Shown piece after piece: positions 19,355-28,587 of a DNA stretch of 64,000 bases; positions within the stretch are counted from its first letter, which is position 1; each line of letters opens with the position of its first letter. Source of the DNA: Alteromonadaceae bacterium BrNp21-10 (GTDB taxonomy: Bacteria > Pseudomonadota > Gammaproteobacteria > Enterobacterales > Alteromonadaceae). A program made the translations under genes and the position numbers. The stretch spans positions 124,001 to 188,000 of the forward strand of contig JAUHQD010000003.1 of NCBI GenBank assembly GCA_030418115.1, read 5' to 3'. The notes beneath the pieces are model-generated. The model was not told where the DNA came from. It made no database searches and saw only the letters and a program-made list of their open reading frames with translations.

Positions 19355-20950
19355 TCAGGCATTAAAACCCGGAATTGCGGCTTCGGATATAGCATCGAGC
19401 TGCTCGGGTTTTAGGAACTTGTCGGCGTATTCCAAATAGACTTTTTCCTTCACGAACACATCAAATAAATCGGGGTCGATATGGTCGCCCAATTTCATTT
19501 TTCCCATAATGAATAAGCATTCACTGATTTTTTTAGCATCTTTATAAGGCCTATCGGCGGCGGTCAGCGCTTCAAAAATATCGGCTATGGCCATTATGCG
19601 GGCTGGGATAGACATTTGATCACGTGTAAGTTTTTTCGGATACCCGGTACCATCCATTTTTTCATGGTGGCCGCCAGCAAACTCAGGAACACGTTTTAGG
19701 TGTTTGGGGAAAGGCAGGGACTCCAGCATCTCCACCGTGATATCCATATGTCGGTTAATAATCTCGCGCTCTTCGTTATTTAAGGTGCCGCGAGCGGTGC
19801 GTAAATTGTAAATTTCATCTTCGCTAAGTAACGCTAACGATTCGCCATTGACGATCACCTGACAAGATTCACCAATATCTTGTAAGCGTTGTTGATCTTC
19901 TGGGCTCATAAATTCACCACCGGTATTGGCTTTGCTGACAAAGGCAAAGTCGGCTTCAAGTTGGTTGAGTTGGTCTGTTAATTGTTGTTGAATTGCTGAG
20001 CGTTGAACGTCGTCAGTTGCTGCAAGTAATTGTTTGGTGAGTGCCAGTTCTGTATCGCGTTTGGCCAGTTCAAAACGGGTTTCAACAAGGTCAATACGAT
20101 CAAAGATTGTTTCTAGTTTCTTTGATTTATCCATCACGTACTCAGGAGTGGCGACCTTACCACAATCGTGGATCCAGCCCGCTAAGTTCAACTCATGACG
20201 GTCGGCGTCGGTCATTATAAAATCAGCCATGGGGCCAGAATTATGGCGATGCACGGCTTCGGCAATCATCATGGTCAATTCGGGTACTCGGCGGCAATGG
20301 CCACCGGTATAAGGAGATTTTTCATCAATGGCTTTGGCGATCAATTGGGTGAAAGATTGAAATAATTCTTCCATGGCATCAATTAATTGGCGATTGGTTA
20401 AGGCTACCGAAGCCAGTGATGCTAATGCCTGCACCGTTCTCACTACTTCAGTGGTAAAGGGAATAATCTGGCCGTTTTCTGAGGCGTTAACTAATTGCAA
20501 TACGCCGTTGAGATCGCCTTCGTGGTTTTTCATGGGGATGGTTAAAACTGATTTGGTGCGATAACCGTGTTCTTTGTCCATGGCGATGGCATTGGAGAGG
20601 TTGTAATCCGATGATTCGTACAAATCTGCAATGTTAATAATCTGTCCAGAGGATGCCGCATGGGAGACCGCAGCACTCATATTAGGCTGACCATCGATGA
20701 AAATCGGGATGGGTTCGAAATTCATTGCCTCTGGGGCAGAGCCACCTAAATGCAAATTCAAAGAGTCGTTGAGTAAGGTATCAAAAATGAGCTCTTGATT
20801 ATCATTCACCGAATAAATAGTTCCGCCATCGGCCTGAGATAACTTTTTGGCTGCCAGCAAGATGTGCTCTAACAGCACCTTGGTATTTTTCTCGCTGGAA
20901 AGCGAAATACTGACGTTTTGAATCTCATTGAGAATGTTGTAATAAGACAC
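19355..20950 (-). CDS. GAF and HD-GYP cyclic-di-GMP phosphodiesterase
   Basis: A 531-residue cytoplasmic protein. Residues 1-195 contain a GAF sensor domain (DGGTIYSVNDNQELIFDTL). The HD-GYP domain follows, with HDCGK near residue 261 and GGHHEKMDGTGYPKKL near 430-445, plus ADIFEALTAADRPYK. These are the metal-binding and GYP motifs of enzymes that hydrolyse c-di-GMP to GMP. Between HDCGK and the next conserved His lies an unusually long Gln/Leu/Ala-rich insertion of about 100 residues (280-385), probably a coiled coil. It starts at GTG with GAGGGG about 6 nt upstream. The gene stands alone and converges with the NTF2-like gene. Confidence 0.88.
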   Translation of the reverse strand: MSYYNILNEIQNVSISLSSEKNTKVLLEHILLAAKKLSQADGGTIYSVNDNQELIFDTLLNDSLNLHLGGSAPEAMNFEPIPIFIDGQPNMSAAVSHAASSGQIINIADLYESSDYNLSNAIAMDKEHGYRTKSVLTIPMKNHEGDLNGVLQLVNASENGQIIPFTTEVVRTVQALASLASVALTNRQLIDAMEELFQSFTQLIAKAIDEKSPYTGGHCRRVPELTMMIAEAVHRHNSGPMADFIMTDADRHELNLAGWIHDCGKVATPEYVMDKSKKLETIFDRIDLVETRFELAKRDTELALTKQLLAATDDVQRSAIQQQLTDQLNQLEADFAFVSKANTGGEFMSPEDQQRLQDIGESCQVIVNGESLALLSEDEIYNLRTARGTLNNEEREIINRHMDITVEMLESLPFPKHLKRVPEFAGGHHEKMDGTGYPKKLTRDQMSIPARIMAIADIFEALTAADRPYKDAKKISECLFIMGKMKLGDHIDPDLFDVFVKEKVYLEYADKFLKPEQLDAISEAAIPGFNA

Positions 20951-21118
20951 GATTGCCCCTCAGGTTTTTGCTACGCATTGCGGCTGAATTACTGATTAAT
21001 AACGCAATTTTTTTCGATAGAAGCAGAGTACAATAATTAACCTTATTTTGTCTGTAACGAAATGCCGTTTAAGTAAAATAATCTGCGAAATGCTTTTAGT
21101 GGATGGTTAAGGCTAAGC

Positions 21119-21152
21119 TGAAAAAGTGGGAATGGTGATTGCCACCATTCCC
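21119..21152 (-). terminator. Terminator of hppA
   Basis: A 10-bp perfect stem (21128-21137 with 21143-21152) with a 5-nt loop lies 10 nt beyond the hppA stop. Read on the minus strand it is followed by ACTTTTTC, a five-T tract. Confidence 0.85.
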
Positions 21153-21161
21153 TATACTGGA

Positions 21162-23156
21162 TTACAACAGTGGCGCAATCACTAAACTGACGATCGCCAT
21201 TACATTGATTAAAATGTTCATAGCAGGGCCGGACGTGTCTTTGAAAGGGTCGCCGACGGTGTCGCCAACCACTGTGGCCGCGTGTACGTCAGAACCTTTG
21301 CCGCCATAGTTACCTTTTTCTACATACTTTTTGGCGTTATCCCAAGCGCCACCAGCATTGGCCATCATCAGTGCCATAAGCACACAGCCTAATAATGCGC
21401 CGCCGAGCATGCCGCCCAGTGCATATGCACCTAATCCAAAACCAACAACAGGTGGTGCTGCTACGGCGATAACACCGGGTAGGATCATTTTTTTCAGTGC
21501 GGCTTTTGTGGCAATGTCGATACAACGGCCGGTGTCGGGTTCCGCGGTGCCTTCCATTAAGCCTTTAATTTCTTTGAACTGACGGCGTATTTCTTGAATC
21601 ATTTCAAAGGCGGCATCACCTACTGCGGTCATGGTAATGGAGGCAATTAAGAATGGGATCGCACCACCAATAAACATACCGATTAAAACCAACGGATTAC
21701 CTAAATTCAAGGTAAACGCTGCATCGTGTAAGGTCATGGTTTCAATAAAAGCAGCAATAATCGCCAATGCCGCTAATGCTGCTGCACCAATGGCAAAGCC
21801 TTTACCAATAGCTGCAGTGGTGTTACCTAGTTCATCTAACGAATCGGTAATTTTGCGGGTTTCCTCGCCGAGTCCACCCATTTCCGCAATACCACCGGCG
21901 TTATCCGCAACCGGGCCATAGGCATCAATCGCCATGGTGATACCCACTGTGGCGAGCATGCCAACCGCAGCAATACCCACACCGTATAAACCTACCAATG
22001 AAGTGGAAACGTAGATGATCGCGCAAATGGTTAATACCGGAAGCACCACCGATTGCATACCTACCGATAAACCGGTGATCATTACCGTAGCAGCGCCCGT
22101 TTCCCCAGATTTAGCAATACGATGTACCGGTGTTGACGCCGTGTAATACTCGGTAACTAAGCCGATAATAATACCGCCGACGGCACCGGAAATAACCGCC
22201 CACCAGACATTGTTAGAGATTTCCAAATAGCTAATGACGAAATGAGCGACGATGATAAATAATATTGCGGCAGACATGGTGCCTGCGCGTAAGGCCACGT
22301 CTGGTTTGCTTGAAGATAATAAATTGACCAAGATGATACCGAGCACAGAGCAGATTAAACCCGCTGAAGCCAATGCCAGTGGTAAGAACATTAACGATTC
22401 ACGAGCACCCATCATATCCAATGTCATGGTCGACGCGATGGCAATAGTGGCTATCATTGAGCCGCAGTAAGATTCGAAAATATCCGAACCCATACCGGCG
22501 ACATCTCCGACGTTATCACCTACGTTATCAGCAATAACACCGGGGTTACGAGGATCATCTTCGGGAATGCCTGCTTCTAATTTACCCACTAAATCTGCGC
22601 CGACGTCGGCACTTTTGGTAAATATGCCGCCGCCCACACGAGAGAATAAAGCGACGGTGGAAGCACCCATACCAAAACCATGAATTGCATGGGCGGTTTC
22701 AGGATCACTACCGAAAAAGTAGTAGAGTAAACCTAAACCTAATAAGCCCATGGCTGCCACACATAGTCCCATTACGGAACCACCCATAAAGGCGATAGAA
22801 AGCGCTTTAGCGGAACCCGAATCGTGAGCGGCTTGGGTGGTACGCACGTTAGCTTTAGTGGCGGTAAACATACCAATGTAACCAGCCAGTGCTGAGCAGA
22901 TTGCTCCTGCTGCAAAGGCAATGGCGGTGTTTTCCCCTAAAGAAAAATACAGTAGCACGAGCAGTACCAGCGCAAAGAGAAAGAGTAATTTGTATTCACG
23001 ATGCATAAATACCATCGCCCCTGAATGGATAGCATCGGCTATTTTAGCAATAGCAGCGTTAGTCACTGGGTGCTTGGTAATAAGAAAGTAGATGATCAGC
23101 GCGCAAACTAAACCTGCGACGCCGAAGACGGGTGGTAGTAATAACATTTCGTTCAT
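21162..23156 (-). CDS. hppA: Membrane-bound ion-translocating pyrophosphatase, K+-dependent type
   Basis: An integral-membrane pyrophosphatase of about 16 helices (664 residues). It couples PPi hydrolysis to outward pumping of H+ or Na+. The signature loops are present: [42 protein letters not shown] (about 180-220), the later [29 protein letters not shown] and the C-terminal [15 protein letters not shown]. In GNTTAA, Ala occupies the position where K+-independent enzymes have Lys, so it belongs to the K+-dependent group; H+ or Na+ specificity cannot be settled by eye. The start is taken at the ATG after GGGGA; the frame extends upstream without support. It is divergent from soluble ppa. Confidence 0.94.
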   Translation of the reverse strand: MNEMLLLPPVFGVAGLVCALIIYFLITKHPVTNAAIAKIADAIHSGAMVFMHREYKLLFLFALVLLVLLYFSLGENTAIAFAAGAICSALAGYIGMFTATKANVRTTQAAHDSGSAKALSIAFMGGSVMGLCVAAMGLLGLGLLYYFFGSDPETAHAIHGFGMGASTVALFSRVGGGIFTKSADVGADLVGKLEAGIPEDDPRNPGVIADNVGDNVGDVAGMGSDIFESYCGSMIATIAIASTMTLDMMGARESLMFLPLALASAGLICSVLGIILVNLLSSSKPDVALRAGTMSAAILFIIVAHFVISYLEISNNVWWAVISGAVGGIIIGLVTEYYTASTPVHRIAKSGETGAATVMITGLSVGMQSVVLPVLTICAIIYVSTSLVGLYGVGIAAVGMLATVGITMAIDAYGPVADNAGGIAEMGGLGEETRKITDSLDELGNTTAAIGKGFAIGAAALAALAIIAAFIETMTLHDAAFTLNLGNPLVLIGMFIGGAIPFLIASITMTAVGDAAFEMIQEIRRQFKEIKGLMEGTAEPDTGRCIDIATKAALKKMILPGVIAVAAPPVVGFGLGAYALGGMLGGALLGCVLMALMMANAGGAWDNAKKYVEKGNYGGKGSDVHAATVVGDTVGDPFKDTSGPAMNILINVMAIVSLVIAPLL

Positions 23157-23366
23157 AGTGTCCCCATAAATGTGTGACACAAAGAGCGACAACATCCTGA
23201 AGTACTACTTTGTCAGTTAACGATGTGTTGTTTCGTGACAACCACAAGAACACGCTTTGTTATTGTTTTGTTGGAATATTTTTAACATCTTGTTAACTAT
23301 AACGAGCAGATCTAGCTGTGACAATCACTAATCCTTGCCTAAGCGTGTATTTATTCATCAATGCCT

Positions 23367-23395
23367 TTGAATCAAAGCGCTGGAGCCTATATAAT
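23367..23395 (+). promoter_or_regulatory. Sigma-70 promoter of ppa
   Basis: TTGAAT at 23367-23372 and TATAAT at 23390-23395 are separated by exactly 17 nt. The -10 box is consensus and the -35 matches at four of six positions. Transcription would start near 23402, giving a leader of about 32 nt before the ppa ATG, with room for its AGG ribosome-binding site. Confidence 0.8.
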
Positions 23396-23433
23396 TCGCG
23401 CTCGCAAAATCTCACCACAACAGGTAGCTAAGT

Positions 23434-23982
23434 ATGAGTCTTAATAAAGTACCGGCAGGTCAAAACTTGCCCGAGGAAGTAAACGTCATTATCGAAATTC
23501 CAGCCCACGCGGATCCGGTAAAATATGAAGTAGACAAAGAATCCGGTGCAATATTTGTTGACCGCTTCATGGCTACTTGCATGCATTACCCGACTAACTA
23601 CGGTTATGTGCCGCACACGTTGTCTGAAGATGGTGATCCGGTTGACGTATTAGTGATGACGCCTTTCCCACTACTAGCGGGTTCTGTCATTCGTTGTCGT
23701 CCTGTTGGCGTGTTAAACATGACTGACGAATCGGGTAAAGATGCCAAGATCTTAGCGGTACCTGCCGACAAGCTTTCTACGATTTACCGTGGTGTTACCG
23801 AAATCGATCACACTCCAGAATTACTACGTCACCAAATTGAGCACTTCTTCGCTCATTACAAAGATTTAGAGCCGAATAAATGGGTTAAAATCGACGGTTG
23901 GGAAAATGCTGCAGCAGCTAAAGCAGAGATTGTTGCCAGCGTTGAGCGTTACAATGTAGCGGAAGAAAAACCAGCATTTTAA
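23434..23982 (+). CDS. ppa: Soluble inorganic pyrophosphatase (family I)
   Basis: A cytoplasmic Mg2+-dependent enzyme that hydrolyses pyrophosphate to phosphate and so drives biosynthetic reactions. The 182-residue length fits bacterial family I. The metal-binding signature DGDPVDVLV is intact, preceded by the [14 protein letters not shown] segment, and the downstream DAKILAVP motif is present. A consensus promoter and a strong terminator frame it as a single-gene unit. It is transcribed away from hppA, so soluble and membrane pyrophosphatases share one 277-nt regulatory interval. Confidence 0.96.
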   Translation: MSLNKVPAGQNLPEEVNVIIEIPAHADPVKYEVDKESGAIFVDRFMATCMHYPTNYGYVPHTLSEDGDPVDVLVMTPFPLLAGSVIRCRPVGVLNMTDESGKDAKILAVPADKLSTIYRGVTEIDHTPELLRHQIEHFFAHYKDLEPNKWVKIDGWENAAAAKAEIVASVERYNVAEEKPAF

Positions 23983-24002
23983 TGGCGTTAGTGCTACGCC
24001 TG

Positions 24003-24040
24003 AAAAACCGTTTCGCCTGTTGAGGTGAAACGGTTTTTTT
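24003..24040 (+). terminator. Terminator of ppa
   Basis: A 14-bp stem (24005-24018 with 24023-24036, one G-T pair) carries a GTTG loop and runs into a T tract. It ends 58 nt past the ppa stop codon. Confidence 0.9.
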
Positions 24041-24152
24041 ATATTTGCTTTAATTCTTTTATGAGAATTTAGCCAAACCCAGTGTATTACCCAACATAGA
24101 TAGCTATTCTGTATTTATGCAATAATACCGGTATTACTCTTTAGGTCTTATT

Positions 24153-25361
24153 ATGCAGCAAACTTCATCCATTGCTTCTTTTCGGCAGAACCCACAAATA
24201 TTGTTGTTGCTAATGGCTTTCGTTATGCCACTCACCTTTTCTGTTTGGAATGCGTTGCTTAATAATTTTGTTATTGATGCCGCTAGTTTCGGAGGGGCTG
24301 AAATTGGAATTTTGCAAAGTTTGCGTGAAGTGCCAGGGTTTCTAGCGTTTACAGCGATATTTTTATTGTTGGTGATGAAAGAGCAAACACTTGCTTTGGT
24401 ATCGTTAATTGTCATGTCCATTGGCGTAGCGATTACTGGTTGGTTCCCTTTCGAAATAGGTTTGTATTGCACCACGGTATTGATGTCTATTGGTTTTCAC
24501 TATTTTGAAACGATAAATCAATCGTTAACCTTACAGTGGATTAACAAAGAAGATGCGGCCCATTTCATGGGTAAGCAATTGGCTGTTAAAGCTTTTGCAT
24601 CTTTGTTTGCCTATGCGTCGATATGGTTACTGATGGAATGGGTTGGTTGGAGTTATAACGCAATGTATATGCTCGCCGGTGGGGCCGGGCTATTTATTTG
24701 TTTATTAATGTGGGCTCTGTTTCCTCACTTTAAACAAACTTCAGTGCAGCATAAGCAATTGGTGTTACGAAAACGCTATTGGCTGTATTACGGTTTGACG
24801 TTCTTTAGTGGTGCACGCAGACAAATTTTTGTGGTGTTTGCGGCCTTTATGATGGTTGAAAAGTTCGGTTATTCAGTCGGTGATATAAGCTTGTTGTTTA
24901 TGATTAACTACGTATTTAACTTATTATTTGCGCCAGCCATTGGCAAGTGGATCCATAAGGTTGGCGAACGCCGGGCGTTGATCATTGAATATGCTGGTTT
25001 GGCGTTGTTATTTGCCGGTTACGCGCTCGTTGAAAATGCCGTGATTGCGGCAGGCCTTTATGTGATCGACCACTTGTTTTTTGCAATGGCCATTGCCATG
25101 AAAACCTATTTTCAGAAAATTGCCGATCCTAAAGATATCGCTTCCACATCCGGTGTTAGTTTTACCATCAATCATATTGCGGCGGTGGTGATACCGGCAT
25201 TGCTCGGCATTGTGTGGTTAACCTCACCATCAGCGGTATTCTTTATCGGTAGCGGATTTACTTTGTGTTCATTAATGTTGGCAATGAATATTCCGCTTAT
25301 CCCCGCGCCGGGTAATGAAGTTGTTCGAAATCCTTTAAAATGGGCGAACGCTACTAGTTGA
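24153..25361 (+). CDS. Major facilitator superfamily transporter
   Basis: A 402-residue inner-membrane protein with about twelve hydrophobic helices arranged as two six-helix halves, divided by a basic loop (KQTSVQHKQLVLRKRY, about 195-210). Features typical of MFS proteins include the short charged loops and the KWIHKVGERRALI segment between helices 8 and 9, which resembles the repeated motif A. I cannot name the substrate. It is followed 9 nt later by a DUF3299 gene, suggesting a two-gene operon. The ribosome-binding site is weak (AGG, 7 nt upstream). Confidence 0.82.
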   Translation: MQQTSSIASFRQNPQILLLLMAFVMPLTFSVWNALLNNFVIDAASFGGAEIGILQSLREVPGFLAFTAIFLLLVMKEQTLALVSLIVMSIGVAITGWFPFEIGLYCTTVLMSIGFHYFETINQSLTLQWINKEDAAHFMGKQLAVKAFASLFAYASIWLLMEWVGWSYNAMYMLAGGAGLFICLLMWALFPHFKQTSVQHKQLVLRKRYWLYYGLTFFSGARRQIFVVFAAFMMVEKFGYSVGDISLLFMINYVFNLLFAPAIGKWIHKVGERRALIIEYAGLALLFAGYALVENAVIAAGLYVIDHLFFAMAIAMKTYFQKIADPKDIASTSGVSFTINHIAAVVIPALLGIVWLTSPSAVFFIGSGFTLCSLMLAMNIPLIPAPGNEVVRNPLKWANATS

Positions 25362-25370
25362 GTTAAGTAC

Positions 25371-25832
25371 ATGAAAATCTTGTTATCGCTGTTGTTGTTA
25401 TTGTCTTTTGTTACGCTTGCTGAGCCACAAGAATTGTACTGGGAGGATTTAATTCCCACAGACTTTGTACTGCCTGAACAACAAGTTGACCACGATGGCA
25501 GTAAAAATCAGCAGCAATCCCCGTATGCCCCTGTGGTGAATGAGTTGGATGGAAAACTGGTTAAAATTCCGGGGTTTGTAGTGCCGCTCGAAGGTGAAAA
25601 TCAGCTACTGACCGAATTTTTATTAGTGCCTTTTTTTGGAGCCTGTATCCACGTGCCGCCACCACCGGCGAATCAAATAGTGTATGTCACCTTCGATACC
25701 GCTGCCGAGATTCCTAGTATGTATGATCCCATTTGGATTGTCGGTACCCTGTCAACCAAAGAATGGAAGGGTGATATAGCCACAGTAGGTTATCGTCTAT
25801 CGGGAATACAGGTTTTACCCTATGAGGGTTAG
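25371..25832 (+). CDS. DUF3299 family exported protein
   Basis: A 153-residue protein with a cleavable signal peptide (cleavage after TLA, near residue 17). The family hallmarks are visible: ELYWEDLIP near the mature N-terminus, VKIPGFVVPLE in the middle and the Pro-rich GACIHVPPPPANQ motif near residue 95, with a conserved Cys and His. The function of DUF3299 is not established; the Cys/His pair could bind a metal, which is inference. It sits directly after an MFS transporter gene. Confidence 0.85.
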   Translation: MKILLSLLLLLSFVTLAEPQELYWEDLIPTDFVLPEQQVDHDGSKNQQQSPYAPVVNELDGKLVKIPGFVVPLEGENQLLTEFLLVPFFGACIHVPPPPANQIVYVTFDTAAEIPSMYDPIWIVGTLSTKEWKGDIATVGYRLSGIQVLPYEG

Positions 25833-25863
25833 GGTTGTACTCAGTAAAAACACACATTTTCGT

Positions 25864-25892
25864 TCTTAGAATTTTCATTCTGAGATTGTTTG
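25864..25892 (+). terminator. Possible terminator after the DUF3299 gene
   Basis: A 9-bp stem with one G-T pair (25864-25872 and 25877-25885, TTTC loop) lies 32 nt past the stop. The following TTGTTTG is only partly T-rich, so termination strength is uncertain. Confidence 0.4.
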
Positions 25893-26083
25893 ACTAGACT
25901 GAATCTATTCAATCCTTAGCTTAACATATTCAATATTAAAGATTTTATGTTGGTATAGAGGTGCTAGGTTTTAGATAATCGGATAGTTATCGCTTACCTT
26001 TCAATGTTTGTTTATTGTTAGCTAAATCTGAAAGTCTTCAAATAGTCATATTAAATAACGTTAAGTGGAGTAGCAAACTTAAG

Positions 26084-28135
26084 ATGGTTAAAACCATTAA
26101 AATACCATTGATGTTGATTGTGTTCCTTGCCATTCTTTTTGTCAGTATTTTTTCTATTGCTGTTTCAATTATCGAGCATGAAAATTTATATCGGGAGTCG
26201 GTTAAACAAGACCTTGATGGTTTATCTGAAAATCTATCCAATGACATCGTTACTATTCTTGCGACAGCCAACAACGAAATAGAACTGACAACAATACTAT
26301 TGCGACTTGACCGATATGAAAATGTTAAATTTGCCTATGTATTTTCTATCGATGGCGAATTACTGAGTCGCTATTTTGGTAAACAGGCTGAAGCCGAAGA
26401 TCCACTGAGTAACCCTGTATTAAGCCAAATATTAAAACAGCACCAACTAGGTATGAGTATTGATAATAACCAGCTTGTTGCTTTAAAAATGATTGGTGAC
26501 AAACGCCTGCCTCAAGGTTATTTATTCATAGTTAATGATCTTAAAAAGCCACTTGAGAGCAGTAAGCATTTAATGTTTTCTAGCATTTTTCCGCTAACGG
26601 TATTTATTGTTATTATTGCTTTATTGTCCCTTTATTTCCTATTAAACCGGCTGTTATCACCATTAAGTCGTTTGTCTAAATTTGCTAACAAAGTGAGCCT
26701 TACACACAATTACAGCCTTAAACCTGATATTGAAGGTAAATATGAAATTGCCCAATTAAGTACTGATATTGAACAAATGATGGGTACCATTGATACACAA
26801 ATGGAAAGGAATAAGGATTATACCCAGCAACTAATCGCTCAGCAGAAAGCGATGGAAAAACTTGCTAATTTCGATAGTTTAACGGGTTTGCCAAATAGGC
26901 AGTTTTTTGTCGAAATGTTGCGAGTTGAGTTAATTAGGGCAAAGCGTGAAAACTCAGATGTGGCATTGCTGTTTTTCGACTTAGATGGTTTCAAAGATGT
27001 AAATGATTCTTTTGGTCACGAAGTGGGAGATAAACTCCTAATTAAAATAGCGACTTTAGTTAAAAATTATGTACGTGATGGAGATGTTATTTCACGTTTG
27101 GGTGGGGATGAATTCTTAGTCTTACTACATAACAATCCCGATGAATTTACCTTAGTAAATATCGCCGATAGAATAGCAACTGGTCTGAGTAAAACCATAA
27201 AAATTGAAGAATGGCAGGTTAATGTAAGCGCCAGCATCGGTATTGCTAAGGCCAGTCAGTCTAACTTTAATGTCAGTGAATTTATAAGTAATGCTGATTT
27301 AGCGATGTATCGCTCAAAGTTAGAAGGCAAGGGGCGGTACACCATCTTTGTTGAAGAAATGATGGAAGGTAATAAACGCAAATTATTGATCGCCAAGAAC
27401 ATTGATGACGCTCTTTTGCATAATAGCTTTTGCCTATTTTATCAGCCTAAGGTGAATGATCTTGGTGTAGTTAACGGCTATGAAGCTTTGATCAGATGGT
27501 ACGATAACGAGCTAGGGTTTATTTCTCCTGTGGAATTCATTCCTATTGCTGAGAAAAGTGGCAAGATAAATGCCGTTACTTCGTGGGTTCTAAAGCGGTT
27601 GTGTACAGAATTTTCTGAGTTACAGCGTAAGCACATTGAACCTGTTAAAGTGTCGGTAAATTTGTCGGCCATTGATATTAAAAACGAACATTTGTTTGAC
27701 GAGATTCAAGCGTTGTTCATTGATTTTAATATTGATCCGAGTCTTATTGAATTTGAAGTGACTGAATCCGCTTATCTTGAAAATCTTAAAGAAGCGAATT
27801 TATTTTTCTCTCGGCTGCAAGAATTAGGATCAACAATTGCCTTGGATGATTTTGGTACGGGATATTCGTCCTTAGCCTATCTGACCCAAATTAAGCTCAA
27901 CACCTTAAAAATTGACAAACAGTTTGTTGATAACTTGGGAGAGTCTGATCGAAGCAACCTTATAACGGTTGCTATTATTGATATGGCTAACCGCTTACAA
28001 CTACAAACCTGTGCCGAAGGTGTAGAAACCAGGTTACAAGCTGATTTCCTTATTTCTCAAGGGTGCCAGCAATTACAGGGATATTTATTCGGTCGGCCTT
28101 TATCCATTAAGGATCTGACTGAGAAAATGCCATAG
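26084..28135 (+). CDS. GGDEF-EAL cyclic-di-GMP signalling protein
   Basis: A 683-residue inner-membrane protein. A first helix (about 5-30), a periplasmic sensor region (30-165) and a second helix (168-190) are followed by a HAMP-like linker and coiled coil (190-265). A GGDEF domain comes next, with intact RLGGDEF near residue 338, then an EAL domain with EALIRW near 466. The EAL domain also keeps EVTES, LDDFGTGYSS and AEGVET, so both diguanylate cyclase and phosphodiesterase sites look functional. The start at the ATG giving MVKTIKIPL is chosen because it begins the membrane helix properly. An upstream TTG at 26015 is possible, and neither has a good ribosome-binding site. It converges with the PstS-like gene, stop codons only 2 nt apart. 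Confidence 0.88.
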   Translation: MVKTIKIPLMLIVFLAILFVSIFSIAVSIIEHENLYRESVKQDLDGLSENLSNDIVTILATANNEIELTTILLRLDRYENVKFAYVFSIDGELLSRYFGKQAEAEDPLSNPVLSQILKQHQLGMSIDNNQLVALKMIGDKRLPQGYLFIVNDLKKPLESSKHLMFSSIFPLTVFIVIIALLSLYFLLNRLLSPLSRLSKFANKVSLTHNYSLKPDIEGKYEIAQLSTDIEQMMGTIDTQMERNKDYTQQLIAQQKAMEKLANFDSLTGLPNRQFFVEMLRVELIRAKRENSDVALLFFDLDGFKDVNDSFGHEVGDKLLIKIATLVKNYVRDGDVISRLGGDEFLVLLHNNPDEFTLVNIADRIATGLSKTIKIEEWQVNVSASIGIAKASQSNFNVSEFISNADLAMYRSKLEGKGRYTIFVEEMMEGNKRKLLIAKNIDDALLHNSFCLFYQPKVNDLGVVNGYEALIRWYDNELGFISPVEFIPIAEKSGKINAVTSWVLKRLCTEFSELQRKHIEPVKVSVNLSAIDIKNEHLFDEIQALFIDFNIDPSLIEFEVTESAYLENLKEANLFFSRLQELGSTIALDDFGTGYSSLAYLTQIKLNTLKIDKQFVDNLGESDRSNLITVAIIDMANRLQLQTCAEGVETRLQADFLISQGCQQLQGYLFGRPLSIKDLTEKMP

Positions 28136-28137
28136 AA

Positions 28138-28587
28138 TTATAAGCTGACGGTTGTATAGAGTATCTTTAAGTTATCAGGTAGCGTAATGGAGGCCGGTAG
28201 GTAAGTAACCGCCCCTGGCGTACTTTTGACATATTCTAATAGCGATTCAACACTAGTAATTTGTTTAGGCTGAGTTTTTCTTCCTGTAAAACGCATTTGT
28301 GCCCAAAAAGACTGAATACGATCTTCTGTCAGGCCAATAATCAGAGTATTAAAATTGACCCTAACTAAACTACTGGGGGGGAGTGTAGCAACATCAAAAT
28401 TGTAGCCTACTGATGAGCCCATAAACAAACTTTTGACTTGTTGTTTTGACAACACAATTCCGGCCACATCAATATTGGCTACTACTATGATATTTCTATC
28501 CGCATTACCAATTTGACCCACGCAACACATTGAAAAGCATAAGCTAAACCAAGTAATACCAAACTTTAAAAACATCAGACGTGTCAT
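28138..28587 (-). CDS. Small PstS-like periplasmic binding protein
   Basis: A 149-residue exported protein resembling the short phosphate-ABC-type substrate-binding proteins found outside pst operons. After a signal peptide come VVANIDVAGIVLSKQQVKSLFMG, an RIQSFWAQMRFTGR segment and a closing VKSTPGAVTYLP segment, all typical of that group. It is about half the length of true PstS, so phosphate binding is not assured. The start ATG overlaps the TGA of the porin-like gene (TGATG), which implies coupled translation. A longer frame from 28605 is less likely. With the porin-like gene it may form a sensing or uptake pair beside the GGDEF-EAL gene. Confidence 0.75.
   Translation of the reverse strand: MTRLMFLKFGITWFSLCFSMCCVGQIGNADRNIIVVANIDVAGIVLSKQQVKSLFMGSSVGYNFDVATLPPSSLVRVNFNTLIIGLTEDRIQSFWAQMRFTGRKTQPKQITSVESLLEYVKSTPGAVTYLPASITLPDNLKILYTTVSL

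Noticed and set aside
21331-21921. Several open frames opposite hppA
   Set aside because: They mirror the GC-rich third positions of the hppA coding strand and are Ala/Pro/Ile-rich shadows without start signals.
24134-24475. 113-codon minus-strand frame opposite the MFS transporter start
   Set aside because: It is antisense to the first helices of a clear transporter and has no family match.
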